Below, piece by piece: positions 48,184 through 61,182 of a DNA stretch of 64,000 nt. The notes beneath the pieces are model-generated. The model saw nothing but the letters and a program-made list of their open reading frames with translations. It searched no databases and was not told the DNA's origin. This stretch comes from Paraburkholderia bryophila (GTDB lineage Bacteria > Pseudomonadota > Gammaproteobacteria > Burkholderiales > Burkholderiaceae), in NCBI RefSeq assembly GCF_003269035.1, contig NZ_QLTK01000009.1, positions 62,001 through 126,000 on the forward strand. The letters are read 5' to 3'. Each line of letters starts with the position of its first letter. Position 1 is the first letter of the stretch. Position numbers and translations under genes: made by a program.

Positions 48184-48849
48184 GTGAACCTTCGAATCAT
48201 TCTGGCGGACGATCATCCCTTCGTATTGCTTGGCATCCGGGCTGCGCTGGAAATGCGAGCCGGCGTCACGATCGCCGGTGAGGCAGCGACGCCGACTTCG
48301 CTAGTCGACCTGTTGCAGAGCACGCCGTGCGACGTGCTGGTCACCGATCTCTCGATGCAGGAACCTCGCGGCGATACCGAAGACGGGCTTGGCCTGATTC
48401 GGCGCATTCGCCGTGACTGGCCACTAGTGCGCATTGTCGTGATGACGACGCTGATGAACACCGCGATCCTGCGCGCTATCGTCGCGGACGGTGCGGTCAG
48501 CGCGCTCGGCAAAACGGAGTCGATGGACGAACTCTGGCGGGCGATCGAAGCGAGCGCGGACGGCGACGTGTACGTCGGGCGCTCTATCGTCGACGCGCTC
48601 GCGCATCCCCAGGACAGCGACACTCCGCGGCCGCCCGCGTCGCGACTGTCGTGGCGGCAGGCGGAAGTCGTCAGGCGCTTTGCCGGCGGACAGTCGATCG
48701 CCGAGATCGCCGCCGCGCTCGGTTGCCATCGTCGCACCGTGAGCCGGCAAAAGCGCGAAGCGATGGCCAAACTCGGCGTGACTAACGATCCGGGCCTCTT
48801 CTCTTACCTGCGAGCACACGGGATTATTAATTTTGAATCGCATATCTAA
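48184..48849 (+). CDS. Response regulator, RcsB/BvgA type (first of three)
   Basis: 221 residues from a GTG at 48184 ((M)NLRIILADDHPFVLLGIR). Receiver domain with the acidic pair ADDH, phospho-acceptor Asp55 (VTDLSM), a Thr in VVMTT and Lys in LGKTES. C-terminal LuxR-type helix-turn-helix of the RcsB kind, marked by HRRTVSRQKREAMAKLGV. The phospho-donor is probably the BvgS-like kinase encoded 2.6 kb downstream, since no other kinase is near. It differs clearly from the next two regulators, so this is not a recent duplication. Confidence 0.92.
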   Translation: MNLRIILADDHPFVLLGIRAALEMRAGVTIAGEAATPTSLVDLLQSTPCDVLVTDLSMQEPRGDTEDGLGLIRRIRRDWPLVRIVVMTTLMNTAILRAIVADGAVSALGKTESMDELWRAIEASADGDVYVGRSIVDALAHPQDSDTPRPPASRLSWRQAEVVRRFAGGQSIAEIAAALGCHRRTVSRQKREAMAKLGVTNDPGLFSYLRAHGIINFESHI

Positions 48850-48994
48850 GCAATTGGACTAAAAAGCGGGCTGTGATTGGGGGTATTTCGGAGCGATCTT
48901 ATGGTTATCTTCGGGAGAACGTTTAATGATCGAAGCTGGGTCGGTTGTACCGATCACAACGGCGAGCAGTCAAGATAGAAAGGGGATGTAATCG

Positions 48995-49684
48995 ATGAAC
49001 GACGTCGCTGAAACAGGCACACCCGTTAGAGCCATCATTGCGGACGACCATCCGCTGGTTTTACTGGCAATCGAAAATCTGATCGGTGGCTATCCGAATA
49101 TGCAAGTAGTCGGTCGCGCGGCCGACGCCACTGAGCTCTTCATGGAAGTCGAGCGCAATCTATGCGACCTCGTGCTGATGGACCTCTACATGCCGGGCGG
49201 TTTCGACGGCAACGGGCTCGAAGTCGTCAGGCAGTTCAAGCTGCGCTTTCCCGGCGTACGCCTCGTCGTACTCACCATGGAAACGGAGGCGAGCGCGCTG
49301 CAGAAAGTGATCTCGCTCGGTGTCGACGGGCTGGTCAGCAAACGCGACCGGATCGATCTGATTCACGTGGCGGTCGTCACGGCGCTCGCGCGGGAGTGCT
49401 ACGTCGGGCCGGCGGTGCGCGCGCTGATCGCCGACGCCACGGTGACACAGCGGCTCGATTTCGTGCGCACCATGTTGTCGCGCCGTGAACTCGAGGTGTT
49501 CACCCAATATGCTTCCGGGTTTGGCGTCACGGAGATCGCCGCGCGCCTCGGTCGCAGCGTCAAGACGATCAGCGCGCAGAAATGCACGGCCATGCGCAAG
49601 CTGGCTTTGCAGAGCGACGCGGAATTGTTCCGCTTCGCCGTCGAGCATGGCGTCGTGGCGGAGGAGCGTGCGCCGAGCCGGTAA
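48995..49684 (+). CDS. Response regulator, RcsB/BvgA type (second of three)
   Basis: 229 residues, ATG at 48995 with AAAGGGGAT upstream. Receiver with IADDHPLVLLAI, phospho-acceptor Asp63 (LMDLYMPG), Thr in VVLTM and Lys in VSKRD. The DNA-binding domain contains SRRELEVFTQYASGFGVTEI and the RcsB-type recognition segment KTISAQKCTAMRKLAL. It starts 145 bp after the first regulator, so a separate promoter is possible. Confidence 0.93.
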   Translation: MNDVAETGTPVRAIIADDHPLVLLAIENLIGGYPNMQVVGRAADATELFMEVERNLCDLVLMDLYMPGGFDGNGLEVVRQFKLRFPGVRLVVLTMETEASALQKVISLGVDGLVSKRDRIDLIHVAVVTALARECYVGPAVRALIADATVTQRLDFVRTMLSRRELEVFTQYASGFGVTEIAARLGRSVKTISAQKCTAMRKLALQSDAELFRFAVEHGVVAEERAPSR

Positions 49685-49795
49685 CGGGCAAGCGAGGTGT
49701 CGCGCCGCCACCGGTGCGGCGATCAGAAGAGACATTGGCACGACCTGGGGAAGCGCAACTCGTGCAGGGCGGGCCAGTCGATAACACAACAAGAA

Positions 49796-50440
49796 ATGAC
49801 AAGAAAAATCCGCGTCATCGTGGCCGACGATCACGACTGTGTTCGCGTCGGCGTCCGGCGGCTGCTGTCGGCCGCATCACATATCGAAATCGTCGGCGAA
49901 GCGGCCGACACCTATGGTCTGGCCGAACTCCTCGACACCTGCGCATGCGACGTCGTCGTGTCGGACATCAGCATGCCGGGCATCGACGGCGGAAGCAACG
50001 CGGTTTCGTTTCTGCGTCGCTTGTTGCGAGGCCGGCCACATCCTTGCATCGTCGTACTGACGATGATATGCCACGCGCACATGCTGTCCGGTCTGCTGCA
50101 TATCGGCGTCAGCGGCATCGTCGACAAGCGCGATGTCGCCGCTGCGCTGATCGATGCAATCGAAGCCGGCATGACCGGCGGCGTCTATCTGTCGGAGCAG
50201 GCGCGCGTCGCGATGGAAGCGTCGGATACACCCGTGCAGCTTCGCGCGGGCATTTTGAGCGCGCGCGAGTGGGAGGTCTTTCAACTGTACGTGCAGGGCC
50301 TCGCCGTCCACGAAATCGCCGTCCGTTTGCAGCGCAGCGGCAAGACCATCAGCACGCAGAAGCGCAGCGCGATGCGCAAGCTAGGTCTTGAGACGGAGTC
50401 CGACCTGATCGACTACGCAAGGCAGATTGGGTTGACGTGA
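49796..50440 (+). CDS. Response regulator, RcsB/BvgA type (third of three)
   Basis: 214 residues from the ATG at 49796 (MTRKIRVIVADDHDCVRVGV); the frame is open to 49697. Phospho-acceptor Asp57 (VVSDISMPG), Thr in VVLTM and Lys in VDKRD. The DNA-binding part has SAREWEVFQLYVQGLAVHEI and KTISTQKRSAMRKLGL. It is nearest to the aquaporin and kinase genes (243 bp before the aquaporin) and so is the best candidate for the kinase's principal partner. Confidence 0.93.
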   Translation: MTRKIRVIVADDHDCVRVGVRRLLSAASHIEIVGEAADTYGLAELLDTCACDVVVSDISMPGIDGGSNAVSFLRRLLRGRPHPCIVVLTMICHAHMLSGLLHIGVSGIVDKRDVAAALIDAIEAGMTGGVYLSEQARVAMEASDTPVQLRAGILSAREWEVFQLYVQGLAVHEIAVRLQRSGKTISTQKRSAMRKLGLETESDLIDYARQIGLT

Positions 50441-50683
50441 GATGGGGCTGAGAGGACATCGCCGCCCTGAGGTGAACAGGCTGTCGATATTTAGGACTCT
50501 TCTGATTGGTTTGGTGGTGTTGCCGCTCCATAGTCCAGAGTTCTCTGCGGCGTTGTGTTTCGTGCATTTGTCGAGCGCATTTATTTCACCATGCCGAATG
50601 GTGGTGCCGTAGGGAATTCAGGCCGACGTCATACTGTGATCGCGTACTGCCGTCTGCCTTGCCCAGATAAATTCGGAGACGGC

Positions 50684-51426
50684 ATGGTCGCACTAGGTAA
50701 GCGGTTGTTCGCAGAGGGCGTCGGAACGGCATGGCTGGTGTTCGTCGGCTGCGGCAGCGTCGTATTGAGCACCGGCGCTGTTCAGCAAGGCTATGGCGTG
50801 CTCGAAGTGTCGTCGGCATTTGGGCTTGCGCTCGCTACCGCCAGCTACCTGTTTGGCGGCGTGTCCGGCGCGCATTTCAATCCGGCAGTCACGGTAGGTT
50901 TTACGGCCGCGCAGCGTTTCCCGGTCAGGGACGTCGTGCCTTATATCGTTGCCCAGCTCCTTGGGGCGACGGTGGCGGCGGCGCTGCTGGTTTATGTCGC
51001 AAGTGGGCGCCCCGGTTTCGCACTGGGCGCGAGCGAATTCGCCGCCAACGGCTTTGGCGAACATTCCCCCGCCGACTACTCGTTGCACTCGGCGCTGGTC
51101 GTCGAGTTCGTGCTGTCGTTCGCTTTTGTCATGTCAAGCCTGATGGTGGCGGGGCGCCACCACATGGCATCGATTGCGCCGCTGGTTGTCGGCGCATGCC
51201 TGATGGTCGTGTATCTGGTGTCGATTCCCGTTACGAACGGTTCGGTCAATCCGGCCCGTTCCACCGCGCAGGCGTTGTTCGTCGGCGATTGGGCACTCGA
51301 TCAGCTCTGGTTGTTCTGGGCCGCGCCCATGTCCGGCGGCGTTGCGGCCGGCATCCTGTCTTCATTTCTGCACCGCAAGTCGGACCAGCCGGCTGACGCG
51401 CCAAGCGGTCGCCAGAGCGAATCCGC

Positions 51427-51430
<4 letters not shown>
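50684..51430 (+). CDS. aqpZ: Aquaporin of the AqpZ family with an altered selectivity filter
   Basis: 248 residues from the ATG at 50684, with GGAG upstream. Six helices and both NPA motifs (HFNPAVT, SVNPARS) in an AqpZ-like sequence (SIPVTN, YGEHSP-like GFGEHSP). Lining it up with E. coli AqpZ around the second NPA (IHLISIPVTNTSVNPARS), the filter His174 is Tyr (VYLVSIP) and Thr183 is Gly ([11 protein letters not shown]), while Arg189 and the Phe43 equivalent remain. Permeant specificity may differ from plain water. Its stop overlaps the start of the hybrid kinase by 4 bp. Confidence 0.93.
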
Positions 51431-55914
<4,484 letters not shown>

Positions 55915-56004
55915 GGCTTGCCACGGCGGTCGCGGCGATCGCTTTGTTGACCAATGCAATTGGCCGGACGAATCCAGCAGAATCGGGGGGGAAAGTAAAA
56001 AACG

Positions 56005-56034
56005 GACGAAAAAAAACGCGGCCGAAGCCGCGTT
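56005..56034 (-). terminator. Orphan minus-strand terminator
   Basis: AACGCGGC (56015-56022), CGAA, GCCGCGTT (56027-56034). On the minus strand the loop is the very stable cUUCGg and the stem is followed by eight T. On the plus strand no T run follows. The next minus-strand gene upstream ends at 58019, with two plus-strand genes in between. Confidence 0.78.
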
Positions 56035-56077
56035 AAAGATTTGGAGACATCCCTCGATGAAGGAGTCACTTCTCGCA
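56005..56077 (-). ncRNA. Candidate small RNA ending at a strong minus-strand terminator
   Basis: Read leftward, about 56070-56040 gives CTCCTT, a small CATC-GAGG-GATG hairpin, then TCTCC, and then the terminator stem at 56034-56015. Two CU-rich, anti-Shine-Dalgarno-like stretches around a hairpin are typical of regulatory RNAs. TATGCT (minus strand, 56089-56084) could be a -10 box, but no convincing -35 is present. No minus-strand gene reads into this terminator. Confidence 0.35.
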
Positions 56078-56525
56078 GACGGAAGCATAGCTGGGATGGC
56101 GCGATTCATTCACTACAAAAAGCGCAATTAACTGTTTGAAGAAATCGAAGAAAGCGTTGATAGCTGCCCGTTGTCGAACATTTCGACAAATGAATCAGCG
56201 TAGCGGACCCATGAGTGATGGCCATTGGTCGCGCAACCGGGCAGGTTATCGGCGGCGAATTATTCGGGCACCGACCCGACGTCTTTTTCACAAAAAGATC
56301 GTCGCGCAGCGATAACTATGCACAACTACGAAGTGCGCACCGCGCGCCAGATCGAAGCAGGCAGCGCAAGCCCCATGGCAGCATGGACCGCGCGTAACCG
56401 TAAGCGGTCGACTGCAAGCACGCGCGCTCTAACGCCAACGCCTGCGCGAAAATTGCACTAGTATGTGGTGGCTCCGCACGTAGCCGAACCGTCGGTGCGG
56501 CGGTGCATCAAGTCCGGAGAAGACC

Positions 56526-56960
56526 ATGATTACGCTGCGAAAATTGAATCTGGCTGTGATGTTGTGGGCCTTGGCGTCGGGCGCTGCCTTCGCCGATACG
56601 GTGGCGCTGAAGGCGGATCTCGAACCTTCGAGCGAAGTGCCGCCGCGAGTGAGTCATGGCCACGGCATGCTGAACGCTACGTTCGACACGTCGACCAAAT
56701 CCCTGCAGTGGACGGTCACCTACGAAGGCCTGAGCGGCCCGGCGACTGCCGCGCATTTCCACGGTCCGGCGCCGGTCGGGCAGAACGCCAAGGTGCAGGT
56801 GCCGATCGACAAAGATGCGCTCCCGAGCCCGATCAAGGGATCGGCGGCGCTGACCGAGCAACAGGTGACGGACCTGATGGCGGGTCAGTGGTACTTCAAT
56901 GTCCATACCGCGCAGAACCCGACGGGCGAGATTCGCGGGCAGGTTTTACCGGCGAACTGA
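56526..56960 (+). CDS. CHRD domain protein, secreted
   Basis: 144 residues. The signal peptide ends at ASGAAFA (about residue 23). The rest is one CHRD domain: LKADLEPSSEVPP at the start, the AAHFHGPAPVGQNAKV segment and the closing WYFNVHTAQNPTGEIRGQV are all characteristic. CHRD domains occur in chordin and in bacterial periplasmic proteins of unknown function; the conserved His residues might bind metal. GGAG lies upstream of the ATG. It is probably a single-gene unit. Confidence 0.93.
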   Translation: MITLRKLNLAVMLWALASGAAFADTVALKADLEPSSEVPPRVSHGHGMLNATFDTSTKSLQWTVTYEGLSGPATAAHFHGPAPVGQNAKVQVPIDKDALPSPIKGSAALTEQQVTDLMAGQWYFNVHTAQNPTGEIRGQVLPAN

Positions 56961-57083
56961 ATGAGTCGGAAAAGCTTGGCCGGTGGGTGGATTGCGCATT
57001 TTTGGGATTAGAAGCCGCCGTCCACCGGCGCCGTATCGAACGCACGTACCATGGCGGGACACCAAAGAAGGAGTGTGTCCCCA

Positions 57084-58049
57084 ATGAGCTGGCAAAGTGC
57101 ACTCGCCACCTGGTACCTGCGCAGGCAGTTTCGTCCGGAAACCCTCAAGCCGGGCATCAATGTCGAAAGAGCGCGTGCGCTGACCGCCAAGCGGGCCTGG
57201 TCGCCGCGCGTACCACGCGGCTGGCGTCTGCGTGAGCTGTACGGCGCCGGCGACACACCCCTGCGTGGCGAATGGATCGAGCCCGCCGGCGAGTCACCCG
57301 CAGCGCACATCAGCCCGACCGTGCTCTTTTGCCACGGCGGCGGCTACTACTTCTGTTCTCCAAAAACGCATCGGTCGATCGTGTTCGGCCTCGCGGTGCG
57401 CGCCGAGGCGGCGGTATTTTCGCTCGACTATCGCCTCGCTCCCGAACATCGCTTTCCCGCCGCGCTCGACGACGCCACCGCGGCCTATCGTCAATTGCTC
57501 GCGGATGGTATCGCGCCCGAGTCGATCGTGATTGCCGGCGATTCGGCCGGCGGCGGTCTCGCGCTGGCCACGCTGGTGGCGTTGCGCGACGCCGGCGATC
57601 CGATGCCGGCGGGCGGCCTGCTGTTCTCGCCGTGGACCGATCTGGCCGCGACCGGCGCCAGCATTCGCAGCAACGACGGCCTCGACCCGATGTTCAGCGG
57701 TCGCGCGATCGCGCCGGCCGCGCAACTCTATCTCGGTGAGACGCCTGCCACGCACCCGCATGCCTCGCCGGTCTATGCCGACCTGCGCGGCTTGCCGCCG
57801 CTTTTCATGATGGCGGGCAGCACCGAGGTGTTGCTCGACGATTCGCGGCGCGTGGCCGATAACGCGCGCGCGGCAGGTGTCGACTGTGAGTTCGAGGTGT
57901 GGGAGAAGATGCCGCACGTCTGGCCGATCTTCGCGCCGTTCATTCCCGAAGCCAATCGCGCGCTCGACCGCTCGGCCGCTTTCGTACGGCGGGTGACGAG
58001 TCGCGCGGCAGGTGCGAATCAGCCGTCGAGCGCGATCTCGATGGTTTGA
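57084..58049 (+). CDS. Alpha/beta hydrolase of the hormone-sensitive-lipase family (esterase)
   Basis: 321 residues from the ATG at 57084, with AAGGAG upstream. Oxyanion-hole motif HGGGYYF, nucleophile elbow GDSAGGG, acid Asp near STEVLLDDSRR and catalytic His in KMPHVWPIF, all in HSL-family order. It has no signal peptide, so it should be cytoplasmic. Typical substrates are short-chain esters. Its last 31 bp overlap the convergent EcsC gene. Confidence 0.92.
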   Translation: MSWQSALATWYLRRQFRPETLKPGINVERARALTAKRAWSPRVPRGWRLRELYGAGDTPLRGEWIEPAGESPAAHISPTVLFCHGGGYYFCSPKTHRSIVFGLAVRAEAAVFSLDYRLAPEHRFPAALDDATAAYRQLLADGIAPESIVIAGDSAGGGLALATLVALRDAGDPMPAGGLLFSPWTDLAATGASIRSNDGLDPMFSGRAIAPAAQLYLGETPATHPHASPVYADLRGLPPLFMMAGSTEVLLDDSRRVADNARAAGVDCEFEVWEKMPHVWPIFAPFIPEANRALDRSAAFVRRVTSRAAGANQPSSAISMV

Positions 58050-58858
58050 TACGCGGCTTCGATCGTTTCCTGGCCGTATTGCCGCTCCAGCCTCCGCACG
58101 GTGAAGTGTCCGTGCGCGACCTGCTGGAAATGGTCGATGAACACCGTGTTGACCATTGCGCCGAGCACAGCACCGATCGCAGGGATCGATTTCGCGGCAA
58201 TCTGTTCGCTCACCTGCACCGAAAAGCGCGCGGCGATCGTATTGAGCAGGCGTAGCAAGGCCGCCGAGCCGTGCGCGGTGAATCCCTTGGTGGCGATTTC
58301 CGACGACGCTTTCGACACCGCCTGCGCCAGCGCGCCGCGCATGATGAAGTAGCCGAAGTCCGCGTCGTCGTCAGCCGTGGACGTGCCGCCCATGCCGAGC
58401 ACCGTCAGGCACTGCAACTGCGTGTCGATCGAACTCAGATCCTCCCCCTCGCTGCGCGCGATGTCGCAGATCGAGCGAAACATCAGTGTGGTCGTGACCG
58501 GCAACTCGACCGGCAGCGCGAACAGCCCGAACGCGCCGCCGGCCGCGCCGGTCGTCGCCACGGCGAATTTGTGCAGCAGGTTGCTCGGCCGGTCGGGCAC
58601 GATGAGCGGCGCCGCGTCCCGGCGCCCGAGCGTGCGCAGCGCAATCGACAGGCATTTGCGCAAGGCCAGCTCCGTCGCGTCGGTGACCTTTTCGTTGGCG
58701 AACGCCGGCATGCGCGACATCAGCTTTTCGAGCGGCGAGCCGACGATACTGGCCAGTTTCATCGCCAGTGCGGGGCTTTCCAGTTCGTGTTTCGCGCGCC
58801 GCAGCGCGCTCAGGTCTTCTTTCGATAGGGCTTGTGCTGCGAGCGAACTCGGCTCCAT
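58019..58858 (-). CDS. EcsC family protein
   Basis: 279 residues from the ATG at 58858, with GGGAGG directly upstream (the frame is open to 58933). The long helical body has the family's hydrophobic central part (AVATTGAAGGAFGLFALPVE) and a C-terminal GAVLGAMVNTVFIDHFQQVA. EcsC was named from the Bacillus ecs operon; its role is unknown and peripheral membrane association is likely. Its 3' end overlaps the convergent esterase gene by 31 bp. Confidence 0.88.
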   Translation of the reverse strand: MEPSSLAAQALSKEDLSALRRAKHELESPALAMKLASIVGSPLEKLMSRMPAFANEKVTDATELALRKCLSIALRTLGRRDAAPLIVPDRPSNLLHKFAVATTGAAGGAFGLFALPVELPVTTTLMFRSICDIARSEGEDLSSIDTQLQCLTVLGMGGTSTADDDADFGYFIMRGALAQAVSKASSEIATKGFTAHGSAALLRLLNTIAARFSVQVSEQIAAKSIPAIGAVLGAMVNTVFIDHFQQVAHGHFTVRRLERQYGQETIEAAYQTIEIALDG

Positions 58859-58968
58859 GTGCCTCCCTGGCGTTATGTTGGATGCATTCTTCAGTCGATT
58901 GTCGCTACGGTAAACCGTGGCGACACGTCCCATTTAGAGCGCGACCTCGTGGTATGATTCCCAATCAT

Positions 58969-58980
58969 TTGACGAGTCAA
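58969..58980. promoter_or_regulatory. Candidate MarR-type operator
   Basis: TTGAC-GA-GTCAA, a 12-bp inverted repeat 17 bp before the pump's ATG. It could be bound by the MarR regulator encoded downstream of the pump. A TATGAT -10-like hexamer lies at 58953-58958. Confidence 0.4.
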
Positions 58981-58997
58981 CTGTTGCTCTATCAAAA

Positions 58998-60593
58998 ATG
59001 GCTGTCCATACTGCGGCCCACCACTCGAGTGGGCAAGTTTTACCGTTCCGTGAATCGCTTCTGGCGATGCTCGGCATCTCCTTCGTCACGATGCTCGTGG
59101 CGCTCGATCAGACTGTGGTCGGCACCGCGCTGCCCACCATCGTCGCGGAACTCAAGGGGTTCGAGCTCTACGCGTGGGTCGCCACGTCGTACCTGCTGAC
59201 CTCGGTGATCACCGTGCCGATCTTCGGCCGGCTCGGCGATTATTACGGGCGCAAGCCGTTCGTGATCGCATCGATCGTCGTGTTCACGGGCGCGTCCGTG
59301 CTGTGCGGCGCCGCGAACAGCATGATGTTCCTCGTGCTGGCGCGCGGGCTACAGGGCATTGGCGGCGGCATGCTGGTCGGCACTGCTTTCGCGTGCATTC
59401 CCGATCTGTTTCCCGATTCCGTGGTGCGTTTGCGCTGGCAGGTGCTGATGAGTTCGGCATTCGGTATCGCTAACGCCGTGGGGCCGTCGCTCGGCGGCTT
59501 CCTGACTCAGTATTACGGCTGGCGTTCGGTGTTCTACGTGAATCTGCCGGTCGGCCTGTTGTCGCTGTTTTTCGTCTGGCGCTTTCTGCCCCATCTCCGG
59601 CACGTCGAGCATAAAGGTAAGATGCGGCTCGATTGGCCCGGCGCCGTGCTGATCGCGGTGGCGCTCGGTTCGCTGCAATTGTTCGTCGAATTACTGCCAA
59701 AGCATGGCGTCACGTTGAGCGCGCTGGCGCTGCTCGCATTGAGCGTCGCCTCGGCTTACGCGCTGTGGCAATGGGAAAAGCGCTGTCCAACCGCGATCCT
59801 GCCCGTCGAGATGTTCCGCAATCGCAGTCTGGCCGCGCTCTTCACGCTCGCCGTGCTGGGCGGGTTTTCGATGTTCTCGCTGCTGTTCTACGCGCCGTTG
59901 CTGTTCCAGGGCGGCTTCGGCATGTCGCCGAAAGAAGCGGGACTCGTCATCACGCCGCTGGTGGTGTTCATCACGATCGGGAGTATCGCAAACGGGCGTA
60001 TCGTGTCGCGCGTTCGCAATCCGAATCTGATGCTGTATATCGGCTTTACGCTACTCGCGCTGGCCTGTCTTGGCGTGGTCGTCGCGACGCGCACGATGCC
60101 GCAATGGCTGCTGATGACGTTCATGGTGACCGGCGGTCTGGGTCTCGGTTTCGTGATGCCCAACCTGACGATCTTCGCGCAGCAAACGGCCGGCCGTGAA
60201 CACCTCGGTATCGCCACCGCGCTGCTGCAGTCGCTGCGAATGATCGGCGGCATGCTCGGCACGGCGCTTACCGGCACGCTGGTCAGCCACATGTACGCGA
60301 GCGGCGTGCGCAATGCGCTGGAAAGCGATCACGCGTCGCAATGGTTCAACGATCTCGGCGATCCGCAGATCCTGATCAATCGCGACGCGCAAGCCACGTT
60401 GCTCGGCCAGTTGGCGCATGCGGGCCACAACGGTGCCATGTTGCTGGAAAGCGCGCGCGAGGCGCTCGTCGCGGCAATTCATCTCGGGCTCGCGATGGCG
60501 GCGATCATCGCCGTGGTGTCGGTGTGGCAGAGCCGCCGCGTGCCGCCGGTCAAGCTTCAGCGCAAGCTGGAGCCGGTGATTCACGCGGATTGA
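58998..60593 (+). CDS. DHA2-family (EmrB-like, 14-helix) MFS drug transporter
   Basis: 531 residues with 14 predicted helices. Motif A (GRLGDYYGRKPFVIAS), motif D1 at the first helix (ALDQTVVGTALPTIVAEL) and the Gly-rich motif C region (AFGIANAVGPSLGGF) are as in the EmrB/QacA group of proton-driven multidrug exporters. No EmrA-like adaptor gene is adjacent. A MarR gene follows after 30 bp, so the pair is probably one autoregulated unit. Confidence 0.93.
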   Translation: MAVHTAAHHSSGQVLPFRESLLAMLGISFVTMLVALDQTVVGTALPTIVAELKGFELYAWVATSYLLTSVITVPIFGRLGDYYGRKPFVIASIVVFTGASVLCGAANSMMFLVLARGLQGIGGGMLVGTAFACIPDLFPDSVVRLRWQVLMSSAFGIANAVGPSLGGFLTQYYGWRSVFYVNLPVGLLSLFFVWRFLPHLRHVEHKGKMRLDWPGAVLIAVALGSLQLFVELLPKHGVTLSALALLALSVASAYALWQWEKRCPTAILPVEMFRNRSLAALFTLAVLGGFSMFSLLFYAPLLFQGGFGMSPKEAGLVITPLVVFITIGSIANGRIVSRVRNPNLMLYIGFTLLALACLGVVVATRTMPQWLLMTFMVTGGLGLGFVMPNLTIFAQQTAGREHLGIATALLQSLRMIGGMLGTALTGTLVSHMYASGVRNALESDHASQWFNDLGDPQILINRDAQATLLGQLAHAGHNGAMLLESAREALVAAIHLGLAMAAIIAVVSVWQSRRVPPVKLQRKLEPVIHAD

Positions 60594-60623
60594 TTTTTTT
60601 AGACTTACCGGTTTATCGAAGCT

Positions 60624-61127
60624 ATGGAAGAACAGGATCACGTCGCCGTCATGCAGCAATTCGGCCGCACCTATCGGGCGTTCATGTCGGCGTTCGAGGC
60701 GCAGGTCGGTCATCCGCTGCCGCGCTGGCGTATTCTGCTCGTGCTGCACGAGCAGGCGGGCGAGTCGTCGCAGAAGCGATTGGTGGAACGCTTGCGGGTG
60801 GATCCGGGCGCGTTGACGCGGCAGTTGAAGACGCTCGAAGCGTTGGGCTGGATCGCGCGCAGCATGGACACGCGCGACAACCGCGTGACCAACGTGCGCC
60901 TGACCGAAGCGGGGCGGGCGGCAACGGAGGCCAGTTTGCCGCGTCGCAAGGCCTTCGTGCACGACACGATGGCGGCGCTGCCGGACGACGTGCTGGCCGC
61001 GCTCTCCGGTGCGTTGAAGATGCTCGAGGCGAGGATCGGAGAAGTGGTGGCAACGGGCAACGGTAACGCTGTCGACACGCGTGCCACGCAAACTGCGGAC
61101 GCGGCGAGCAGCGCAACGTCGCATTAG
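60624..61127 (+). CDS. MarR family transcriptional regulator
   Basis: 167 residues. The winged helix reads SSQKRLVERLRVDPGALTRQLKTLEALGWI with the wing MDTRDNRVTNVRLTEAG, standard MarR. The last about 25 residues are a Thr/Ala/Ser-rich tail. It sits downstream of the EmrB-like pump and is the likely repressor acting at the region before 58998, relieved by a pump substrate. Confidence 0.93.
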   Translation: MEEQDHVAVMQQFGRTYRAFMSAFEAQVGHPLPRWRILLVLHEQAGESSQKRLVERLRVDPGALTRQLKTLEALGWIARSMDTRDNRVTNVRLTEAGRAATEASLPRRKAFVHDTMAALPDDVLAALSGALKMLEARIGEVVATGNGNAVDTRATQTADAASSATSH

Positions 61128-61182
61128 AAAACACCACCGGCGCGCTCCACATCCCTCGCAAAGCGCGCCGTTCAGAACGCAA

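Larger units (their letters stand above)
55915..56525. other. Gene-free 611-bp region after the kinase
   Basis: No convincing coding sequence: short open frames on both strands lack ribosome-binding sites or family features. It holds a minus-strand terminator and possible small RNA (56005-56077) in its left part. The right part (56080-56525) is less GC-rich than the neighbouring genes; apart from the start region of the CHRD gene I see nothing there. Confidence 0.5.

Noticed and set aside
50441..50683. RcsB- or BvgA-type binding boxes upstream of the aquaporin
   Set aside because: I looked for repeated heptads like TTTCYTA and for palindromic boxes and found no convincing match.
58019..58049. 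31-bp convergent overlap of esterase and EcsC genes as a regulatory antisense
   Set aside because: Short tail-to-tail overlaps are common in compact genomes, and nothing else here suggests regulation.
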